Below are positions 8,801-15,910 of a stretch of 45,849 nt of DNA, in pieces (position 1 is the first letter of the stretch; the number at the start of each line of letters is the position of its first letter). Source of the DNA: Flavobacteriia bacterium (GTDB lineage: Bacteria > Bacteroidota > Bacteroidia > Flavobacteriales_D > Crocinitomicaceae); NCBI GenBank assembly GCA_947463445.1, contig CANHRS010000012.1, positions 1-45,849 of the forward strand, in the 5' to 3' direction. The position numbers were made by a program, and so were the translations under genes. The notes below the pieces were generated by a model that did no database searches, had not been told where the DNA came from, and saw only the letters and a list, made by a program, of their open reading frames with translations.

Positions 8801-8864
8801 ATACATTGTTTTATATTACGATGGACTTAAAAAAGCATTGCAATTATTTGGGAATAAAAATTAA
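5808..8864 (+). CDS. TerB-like domain + ABCG-type ABC transporter (ATPase-permease fusion)
   Basis: This 1018-residue protein starts with a TerB-like helical region (about 1-145), followed by an FHA-like or linker region (about 150-250). The ABC ATPase spans about 255-490: Walker A GASGAGKTT near 281, Q-loop YIPQDD, signature ISGGQRKR near 387, Walker B FVDEPTSGL near 409, and switch histidine VIHQPSS. An ABC2-type permease follows, with about five membrane segments between 583 and 745. A large hydrophilic, mostly helical segment (about 750-965) comes next, then a last membrane helix near 975-1000. ATPase-before-permease order with one polypeptide per half transporter is typical of the ABCG/White group. 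Substrate is unknown. The giant T9SS adhesin gene begins 18 bases later, so the two are probably co-transcribed. The TerB-like module could be the docking point for the upstream switch (inference). Confidence 0.85.
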   Translation: MSEEILKALMQLFAIIAKQDDGASQSERKFVEEFLVFQLSEDLVKEYLAQYDEFVGPVELDEDGNHVKKLTSVKDSVRTLGICKKINKTLTQKQKVIVLVRLLELIAADRSFSEQRMAIIHTVSEVFKFEDSEFQAIVNFCVKETEELKSVPEIMVIDSSDETWNFACKHISSKLDGNIVILKVISEDLYFLKYTGKSDIFLNGLPVNPMRMYLFAAGSTVKVPGGKPIFYSDVVANFMADKDGLKLSFHADNVAFTFPNGTVGLRDINISEGSGKLIGLMGASGAGKTTLLNVLSAIEPVTEGQVLINGINIHTEKEKVKGLIGYIPQDDLLIEELTVFENLFYNAKLCFKDLTDSEITDLVMKVLNNLGLAERKDLKVGSPLQKTISGGQRKRLNIALELIREPAVLFVDEPTSGLSSRDSENVMDLLRELTLKGKLIFVVIHQPSSDIYKMFDKIIFLDVGGYQIYYGNPVEAVVYFKKADHQVNADQGQCLICGNVNPEIIFNIIEAKIVDDYGNYTKNRKVTPEQWKQLYDKHAMYTRSEDIKELPSFSLSIPSWLKQTKIFATRDLFSKISNKQYLWINLLEAPLLALVLSYIIRYVEIPGTDYIFRTNENIPAFIFMSIIVMLFIGLTVSAEEIFRDQKILKREKFLNLSKSSYLISKIGILFTISAIQSFLFVLIGNTIVGISGMYWDYWWMLFTVSCFANLLGLNISASFNSAVTIYILIPIIVIPQMILGGAMFSFDKLNDSIGGGKQVPPMIAEIMVSRWAYEGLMVDQFKNNPLEREVFDFDQKESMCSYKQAFFLPKLQEYTDECISLIHVIGDSADSVMKDRLWVIRKSLESEKKLVPRVAIENIEKFNFNEFDDAEGERLKGILDELMNYYTEIFNVVNGKKMMFLTKLQDSPSKQKEYVQAKDDYLNDYLTEIVTKSTEKDKISIQNHQIIQKKDPIFMDPSTESVISFRTHFFSPTKNLFGSLVGTFGFNILIIWAFTCFLYIVLYYDGLKKALQLFGNKN

Positions 8865-8882
8865 TATTTTGTAAATTCAAGT

Positions 8883-11800
8883 ATGAGCAACAGACATCTA
8901 CATACATTTATTTTAAAGAGAAAAATTGCTTTTTTAGTAGTTTTATGTAGTGTGTTTGGTCGATATAATACCGTTTTTTCTCAATGTACACCGGTGATAG
9001 AATACAACACAACTTCCGGAACATTGAGCGGCTGTGCACCATTTACAGTTTCTTTTAAAGACCCTAATAATACATCCACCCGTTTGTGGGATTTTGGCAA
9101 TGGTAAAACTTCTGGTTCTCAAAATCCAACACACGATTTTGAAGCTGGTGTTTTGGGAGATACGACATATACTGTTACTCTAACAAAAAATTGTAATGGA
9201 GGTGTTTCTACAAATGTTAAAGTTACTGTATTTGGAAAACCAAAGGTTGATTTTATTGCAGATACAACTTCGGTATGTGCTATCAACGATCAAATAAAAT
9301 ATAAATCCTTAGGTGATCTTGGTGTTTATTTGTGGAATTTCGGTGATAATACTTCTTCTACGCTGCAAAATCCTACAAAAACATATAATACTGGAGGTAG
9401 TTATACTGTGTCATTGAAAGTCACTAACATTCATGGATGTGAAGATACGAGAACAAAGGTAAAGTATATGACTGTTAATTCTTTACCTAGTCCTGATTTT
9501 ACCTTAAGTAAATATTCTGGATGTGTTCCTTTACCTGTATCTTTTATCAATACTACAGATACCTCAGTTGTACAAATAAAAAAATGGGAATGGAATTTAA
9601 GTAACGGTGGTGGTATTGATAACAATTTTGAACCTTCTACTGTAGTATATACTAGTCCTAGTACTAAATTGCTAAGTTTAACAGCAACAAGTATTTTAGG
9701 CTGTAAAAGTAGTTCTTCCATACAAGTGAATGCTATATCCTCTCCAACAGCAGGATTTACCATTTCCCCAATAGAAATTTGTTCTAGTGATTCTTTACTA
9801 GTTACTTATACTGGTAGCGCAGGTGTAAATGCGAATTTTGCTTGGAGCTTAAATGGAGGAGTTGGAAATCCTGGAATAGGAAGGGGACCACATTGGATAA
9901 ATTGGGAAAAAGGAGGAGTTAAAACGATAAATCTTACTGTAACGGATAGTACGTGTTCTGCGAATTCTTCAAAACAAACTACGGTATTAGTAAGTCCTGT
10001 GATCACTTTTACGGCTTCTAATGATACCATATGTACTGGGGATGAGGTTACATTTACAACAACACCAGCATCCTTAGTGGATTACAAGGTATACAAAAAT
10101 GGCGCTTTGTATCAGACTATGGTGGAAAATGAGTTTTCCACAACTACTATTGCTTCAGGGGATAACTTCTACGTAGTGGCAAGTGATGTAAAAGGATGTA
10201 AATCTAAAAAAAGTAATACAGAAAAATTAATTGTAAAAACTAGACCTTCCGTTTCTTTATTAAGTACGGATGCAGATAATATAATTTGCTCGGGTGATTT
10301 AGTAACTTTTAGTGGTACCCCAACCAATTATTCGAGTTACACGTTTTACAATTTTAGTCAACCATTACAAATAGGGGTTTCTACGACATTTAACACTTCT
10401 TCTTTAACGGATAATGACTCCATCTTTGTAGAAGCTACAAATTTCAATGGTTGTGCGAAAATGTCTAGTAATGCATTTGTGATGCATGTAAAACCTCCTT
10501 TACCAAAACCGATTGTAAATTGTGGTGCTTCTACAGATAGTCAAGTGTCTTTTGTATGGGGGGAAATTTCAGGTGCAGCAGGATATGAAGTAAGTGTAAA
10601 TGGCGGAGCCTTCCAATCTCCAAGTTCGGGTCCTAATGGGTTAAGTCATGTATTTGGCGGATTGTCTAGTGGAGATTATACCAAAATTGTTGTAAAGGCT
10701 CTTGGTTCATTTTCGTGTGCAACAAGTTTAGTATCTAAAGAAAAAGCATGTATTTCTAAAGTATGTACCCCATTTTCGATGAAATATGTTCCGTTTGATA
10801 CAATTTGTAATGGTGAAACGGTGAAGTTACGGGTAGACAATATTTCTGCTACAAACTATTCTGTAGCTTGGAATGGTGGCACACCTGGAAAAGATACTAC
10901 GTTTACCTTTAAACCTTCCGTGGATAAAGAAATTACTGCGGTAATAAAGGATTCAGCGCAATTATCCTATTGTTCAACATTTGATGCAACATTCCGAATC
11001 AAGGTGCATCCATTGCCTGTAGTTACATTAGAATCAAGTTTGAAGTCAATAAATTGTAAGGGAGATGTAGCTAAGTTAAAGGCTACTCCTGCCAATTATG
11101 ATTTTTACTCGTTTTACAGCGGAAATGAGTTACTCCAATCAGGTTGGAAAAATTATTATACCTTAAAAAATGTAAAAAATGGTGTTCCATTAACTGTTGT
11201 AGCAGAAAACTTTGGCTGTAAAGCGAGCTCTGTCAATACAATTACGAACACGGTAATACAACCATTAGCACAACCAGTAGTTAATTGTGGAGGTTCGACA
11301 ACTTCTTCGATGGAATTTACATGGGATCCAATACCAAATGCAATTGGGTATGAAATTAGTGTTGATGGAGGTAATTGGTCAACACCATCTGCTGGAAGTA
11401 CAGGCTTAAAGCATTTGTTGAATGGCCTAACGCCAGGAACAGCAGCTTATGTATCGGTGAGAGCTTTAGGAGCAACAGTTTGTGGTAATTCCAAAGTGTC
11501 CGTGCAAGCGAGTTGTTTTACCAATCCATGTACCGCAATTTCGTATGCTACTCCTACTAATGTTACTATTTGTCAAGGCACAACCGCAAATTTATCGGTT
11601 ACGGATATTACAATCCCTAAATATGATGTTTCTTGGAATAAATCAAATTATTCTAAATCAACAAATTACAAAGTTAAACCTACAAAAGACACCAATATTA
11701 CGGTCAACATACGTAATTCTTCCGAGTTAAATTGTCCATATGCAACAAAGTATATTCGTATAGACGTTATTGAACAACCAAATGTATCTCTAACAATCTC

Positions 11801-14800
11801 ACCAACTTCGAATTGTTTTGGTGATTCGTTAAGTTTGATTGCTACACCTGTCAACTATGAATCTTATCGATTTTTTAATGGATCATCCTTACTTTATGCA
11901 GGGTATAAGAGTACATTTAAATCCGACAAATTAAAATCAGGATCGCAGTTGAAAGTAGTAGCACGGAATGGTAGTTGTGTAGATACCTCAACTGTTTTAC
12001 CGTTGGTTGTTTCGATACCCCTAGAAAAACCAGTAGCAAATTCTGGATATATTGATTCTGCGTCCATTGATTTTGTATGGGATTCAATTTCAAATGCAAC
12101 TGGGTATATGGTAAGTGTCAACAATACGCCATATGTAATCCCTTCTTCTGGAAGTGTAGGTTTGCATCATACGGTCAAAGGACTTGGAAAAGGTCAATTT
12201 GTGAGTTTTAAAGTAATAGCACTTGGAAGTTCTGCATGTGGCAATAGCCCAGAATCAGATACGATACTAAGGCATACAACCTATTCGCCGGATTCTATAT
12301 GTACTGCAATTAACTTTAATAAAATAGCGAATCCTTCTATCTGTGAAGGAGATAGTGTACTACTTTCTATCCAAAACATTAATATTCCAGTATATAAAAC
12401 CTTCTGGGAAAATAAAGCAAAAGGAAATGAAACTAGCTATTTATTTGATTTAACGTATTCCGATACTATTTCTGTTAGTGTAAAAAAAACCAACGAACCA
12501 GAATGTCCAGCTGTAACCAAATTTATTAAGGTGACGGTTAACCCTAAGCCAGTTGTAGATATTTTTTCGTCAATTTTACAAGATAGTATTTGTGAAGGGG
12601 AAGCTATTACATTTTCTGCAATTCCAAATGGATATGCGCAATACGATTTTAGACAAAAAAATACACTTCTGCAATCTTCCAACGGGAATGAGTTCGATGT
12701 GTCTACGGTTTCCGCTTCCTTGGATTTGACTGTTTTGGTAAAAGATGAAATTGGTTGTACTGCACTTAGTGATGTGTTTAAAATGACGATGGTCGAGAAA
12801 CCTAAAATATCCATTACAAGTAATACGGTAAATGGAGGTATTTGTATCGGAAAAGATTTGAAGGTAACAGCAAGCCCAAATACGTATAAAAAATATAATT
12901 TTTATGCAAGTGGTGTTCAGGTTCAGTCTAGTAATAGCAGTTTATATTCCCGACTTGCAATTCAATCTGGTTATTCGATTACTGCAAATGCAATTAATGC
13001 TTTTGGTTGCATAGGTGAAAAAACAGCAGCTCTTCCTATACAAATGTTTCAATTGCCAAAAGTTTCAATTCTTTCTTCCGATATAGATAATAGCATCTGT
13101 GATGGAGATAATTATTCAATTACTGCATCCCCAAGTAATCTTACTAAATATGTGTTTTATGAAGATGCCAAACCGGTTCAAACTTCTGCATCAAATTTAA
13201 AAACATATGCTTCATTGAATGTAAATAAATCCATTCATCTTATTGCTACGGATAGTAACACATGCGAAAGTAAAAGTTCAGATACATTAAAAGTAGTTGT
13301 TAACCCAATTCCTGCCATGACGAGTACATCTTCATTAACAATGTGTAGTGGATTTGAAGTCAACATACCATTAAAAAGTAATTTACCAGCAACTTTCACT
13401 TGGAAAGCAACTAACAACCCAAATATTATAGGTGAGAGTGTTACGCTACAAACTACAGCAACGTTGAAAGATTCATTGAAGAATAAAAATATCTTAAAAG
13501 ATAGTATTTTATATACGGTGGTGCCAACATCCATTCCGGGTTGCGTCGGTCAACCACAAACAGTGAAAATTTATGTAAACCCGAGTCCTGAAATAGCTTA
13601 TATCGTAGATACTATCTGTAGCGGCACTTCATTTGATATTCAACCGAAGAATGGAATACCGTTAGGAAACATAATTCCTTCTAATACTAATTATACATGG
13701 AGTTTACCACAAATATCCGCACCAAGTTCCATAACTGGCGCAAGTGCTCAAGTTATGGGAGTGCCAAAAATTACCCAAACACTTATTAATGAAACTAATA
13801 CTATTAAAAAAGTATCTTATTCAATTACGCCAAAATCAGGATTAAGTGTAGGTTGTACAGGCAAAACATTTACGCTAGATGTATACGTTAATCCGACCCC
13901 AGCTATCCCTTCTTATAGTTCGGATTCTGTTTGTAGTCAAACTACTTTTAGTAAATTACCAATAAATGCACAACCTACAAAAGCCACCATTGTTCCTTCA
14001 AATACGATGTATACCTGGACTACTCCAAATATTCAACCTACAAACAGTGTGGGTGGTGCTTTGGCTCAATTGACAGGTGTTACTAGTATTTCACAAACCT
14101 TGGTAAATGACTCTTCATTCCCAGTTAAACTGGGGTATGTTGTTACACCAAAAGCTGGTAGTTGTATTGGAAAAGATTTTACAGTGAACGTAGCGCTGCT
14201 AGCAATTCCAAATCCAGTTGTTAGCTCTGATGTATTTGGTATTTGCAAAGGGGCCTCGGTACAAATTACGACACAATTAGATAATGAAACAAATTTCCCA
14301 AATACACAATATTCATGGAGTGATGGTCAAAAGAAAAAAAATATTTCGGTAAAACCATCGATTACTACTAATTATATTTTAACTGCCACAAGTAATGGCT
14401 GTACCAGTAAAGCAGATACAATTCAGATATTCGTAGAAGTAAATGTCCCAAAAGCCGATGCAGGAAAAGATTTTATTATATGTAGATACGATACTGCTAC
14501 TTTGCAAGCTACAGGAGGTAAATCGTATGAATGGGAGGATCAATTCGGAATCGTAAACAAAAATTCAGCTTCACCAAAAGTTGCCCCTATTGTTACTACT
14601 TCCTATAAAGTGCATGTAAAGAATGATTATTGTGAATCAGTAGATGAGATTGAGGTCGTAGTAGATCGTTGTTTAAAGGAACTTCAGACTAAAATACCAC
14701 AAATTTTCACACCGAATGGGGATAATGCGAACGATGCATTTACTATAATTGACATCGATTATTTTACTAAAAGTAACTTGATTGTTTTTAACCGTTGGGG

Positions 14801-14951
14801 GAATATTGTGTATCAGGCTGCACCTTATGTAAATTCGTGGGATGGTAAAAATGAAAATGGAGACGAGCTTCCAGATGGAACCTATTATTATTCCTTAGAT
14901 TTAGGAAATGGCCATGAACCATATAAAGGGTTTGTTGTAATAACGCGATGA
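8883..14951 (+). CDS. Giant secreted PKD/Ig/FN3 surface protein with T9SS type B sorting domain
   Basis: This 2022-residue protein begins with a signal peptide (hydrophobic core IAFLVVLCSVFG, cleavage near FSQ|C). Two PKD domains follow (about 38-118 and 119-200; WDFGNG and WNFGDN motifs), then Ig-like modules. An approximately 252-residue supra-repeat is anchored by three FN3-like segments starting near 542 (PIVNCGAST), 797 (PVVNCGGST) and 1048 (PVANSGYID). Two related PKD-like repeats lie near 1565-1675 and 1675-1780. The last 85 residues form the gliding-motility-associated type B CTD (FTPNGDNANDAF, FNRWGN, WDGKNENG, LPDGTYYY, FVVITR). By family knowledge it is exported through the T9SS and displayed on the surface with help from a PorP/SprF protein, which is the next gene. 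It is probably an adhesin; the ligand is unknown. Confidence 0.93.
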   Translation: MSNRHLHTFILKRKIAFLVVLCSVFGRYNTVFSQCTPVIEYNTTSGTLSGCAPFTVSFKDPNNTSTRLWDFGNGKTSGSQNPTHDFEAGVLGDTTYTVTLTKNCNGGVSTNVKVTVFGKPKVDFIADTTSVCAINDQIKYKSLGDLGVYLWNFGDNTSSTLQNPTKTYNTGGSYTVSLKVTNIHGCEDTRTKVKYMTVNSLPSPDFTLSKYSGCVPLPVSFINTTDTSVVQIKKWEWNLSNGGGIDNNFEPSTVVYTSPSTKLLSLTATSILGCKSSSSIQVNAISSPTAGFTISPIEICSSDSLLVTYTGSAGVNANFAWSLNGGVGNPGIGRGPHWINWEKGGVKTINLTVTDSTCSANSSKQTTVLVSPVITFTASNDTICTGDEVTFTTTPASLVDYKVYKNGALYQTMVENEFSTTTIASGDNFYVVASDVKGCKSKKSNTEKLIVKTRPSVSLLSTDADNIICSGDLVTFSGTPTNYSSYTFYNFSQPLQIGVSTTFNTSSLTDNDSIFVEATNFNGCAKMSSNAFVMHVKPPLPKPIVNCGASTDSQVSFVWGEISGAAGYEVSVNGGAFQSPSSGPNGLSHVFGGLSSGDYTKIVVKALGSFSCATSLVSKEKACISKVCTPFSMKYVPFDTICNGETVKLRVDNISATNYSVAWNGGTPGKDTTFTFKPSVDKEITAVIKDSAQLSYCSTFDATFRIKVHPLPVVTLESSLKSINCKGDVAKLKATPANYDFYSFYSGNELLQSGWKNYYTLKNVKNGVPLTVVAENFGCKASSVNTITNTVIQPLAQPVVNCGGSTTSSMEFTWDPIPNAIGYEISVDGGNWSTPSAGSTGLKHLLNGLTPGTAAYVSVRALGATVCGNSKVSVQASCFTNPCTAISYATPTNVTICQGTTANLSVTDITIPKYDVSWNKSNYSKSTNYKVKPTKDTNITVNIRNSSELNCPYATKYIRIDVIEQPNVSLTISPTSNCFGDSLSLIATPVNYESYRFFNGSSLLYAGYKSTFKSDKLKSGSQLKVVARNGSCVDTSTVLPLVVSIPLEKPVANSGYIDSASIDFVWDSISNATGYMVSVNNTPYVIPSSGSVGLHHTVKGLGKGQFVSFKVIALGSSACGNSPESDTILRHTTYSPDSICTAINFNKIANPSICEGDSVLLSIQNINIPVYKTFWENKAKGNETSYLFDLTYSDTISVSVKKTNEPECPAVTKFIKVTVNPKPVVDIFSSILQDSICEGEAITFSAIPNGYAQYDFRQKNTLLQSSNGNEFDVSTVSASLDLTVLVKDEIGCTALSDVFKMTMVEKPKISITSNTVNGGICIGKDLKVTASPNTYKKYNFYASGVQVQSSNSSLYSRLAIQSGYSITANAINAFGCIGEKTAALPIQMFQLPKVSILSSDIDNSICDGDNYSITASPSNLTKYVFYEDAKPVQTSASNLKTYASLNVNKSIHLIATDSNTCESKSSDTLKVVVNPIPAMTSTSSLTMCSGFEVNIPLKSNLPATFTWKATNNPNIIGESVTLQTTATLKDSLKNKNILKDSILYTVVPTSIPGCVGQPQTVKIYVNPSPEIAYIVDTICSGTSFDIQPKNGIPLGNIIPSNTNYTWSLPQISAPSSITGASAQVMGVPKITQTLINETNTIKKVSYSITPKSGLSVGCTGKTFTLDVYVNPTPAIPSYSSDSVCSQTTFSKLPINAQPTKATIVPSNTMYTWTTPNIQPTNSVGGALAQLTGVTSISQTLVNDSSFPVKLGYVVTPKAGSCIGKDFTVNVALLAIPNPVVSSDVFGICKGASVQITTQLDNETNFPNTQYSWSDGQKKKNISVKPSITTNYILTATSNGCTSKADTIQIFVEVNVPKADAGKDFIICRYDTATLQATGGKSYEWEDQFGIVNKNSASPKVAPIVTTSYKVHVKNDYCESVDEIEVVVDRCLKELQTKIPQIFTPNGDNANDAFTIIDIDYFTKSNLIVFNRWGNIVYQAAPYVNSWDGKNENGDELPDGTYYYSLDLGNGHEPYKGFVVITR

Positions 14952-15907
14952 GAAAACAAAATAAAAATAATCAGTTAGTAAAGCAATTCCTGTTGTTACT
15001 GGGTATTTTATTTTCTGTTTTTTACATAAACGCACAACAAGAACCAATGTATACCCAAAATAATTTTGATCGATTAACATTTAATCCGGCATATGCTGGA
15101 AGTTCTAATTGGATTGTAACATCGATAAAACACCGTAGTCAATTTGTTGGTTTAGAAGGCGGACCTGCGACGGATATTGTAACAATACATGCACCTTGGC
15201 AAGCACGTTCGGTTGGTTTTGGAGGAAAATTTGTTTCGGATCGTTTGGGTGCAACGACGCAAACAAGTGTGAGTGCTATTGGCTCCTACCATATAGGTTT
15301 GGGTAAAGGTAAAATGTCGGGAGGCATAGAATTTGGAATATTTAATCAAGCAATAGATTTTTCGACGCTATTTAAAAATGATAAGATCGATAATGCTATT
15401 CCACCAGGTAAAACTGCAAAAACAAGATTAGATGGAGCGTTTGGATTACAATACCAAACCAAAAATTATTTCCTTGGGTTTTCTGTACAACACTTATTTG
15501 GCGGATCTTTAAATTTCACAGATTTTGATAGATCTATTGTTGCTAATTTACATCGCCATTGGTTTCTTTCTGGTGGATATGTAAAAGACATAACGAAAAC
15601 ACTATCTGTTCAGCCCTGTTTTCTCCTAAAAAAAGTTGCAGGTGTACCAATGCAAGTGGATCTATATACCAATTTTATCTATCAGGATAAATATACGTTA
15701 GGTGTCGGCTACCGAACAGGGGATGCATTAACATTCGCTGCTAAAATCCACATTACTGATGCGATTCGTGTTTCCTATTCGTATGATTTTAGAATTTCTC
15801 CAATTGCTAAATATTCCGGTGCAGCTCACGAGTTTATGCTACGATATGGAATAAAATTATTACCGCCACAACAAATCAAAGAAATTAATCCTCGCTACTA
15901 TTTCTAA
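14948..15907 (+). CDS. PorP/SprF-family T9SS outer-membrane protein
   Basis: A 319-residue beta-barrel protein with a signal peptide (LLLLGILFSVFYINAQQ) and the diagnostic PorP/SprF opening: QEPMYTQNNFDRLTFNPAYAGSS, then VTSIKHRSQFVGLEGGP. SprF-like proteins are specific partners for the export or anchoring of type B CTD proteins. Its ATG overlaps the adhesin stop as ATGA, which strongly suggests translational coupling and a dedicated pair. The OmpA gene follows after three bases. I leave the symbol blank because Flavobacteriales genomes usually carry many PorP/SprF paralogues and this one cannot be assigned to core PorP or SprF. Confidence 0.93.
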   Translation: MRKQNKNNQLVKQFLLLLGILFSVFYINAQQEPMYTQNNFDRLTFNPAYAGSSNWIVTSIKHRSQFVGLEGGPATDIVTIHAPWQARSVGFGGKFVSDRLGATTQTSVSAIGSYHIGLGKGKMSGGIEFGIFNQAIDFSTLFKNDKIDNAIPPGKTAKTRLDGAFGLQYQTKNYFLGFSVQHLFGGSLNFTDFDRSIVANLHRHWFLSGGYVKDITKTLSVQPCFLLKKVAGVPMQVDLYTNFIYQDKYTLGVGYRTGDALTFAAKIHITDAIRVSYSYDFRISPIAKYSGAAHEFMLRYGIKLLPPQQIKEINPRYYF

Positions 15908-15910
15908 ATT

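Noticed and set aside
11482-11730. An 82-residue + strand reading frame inside the giant adhesin
   Set aside because: It is out of frame with the adhesin, whose domain pattern continues unbroken through this stretch.
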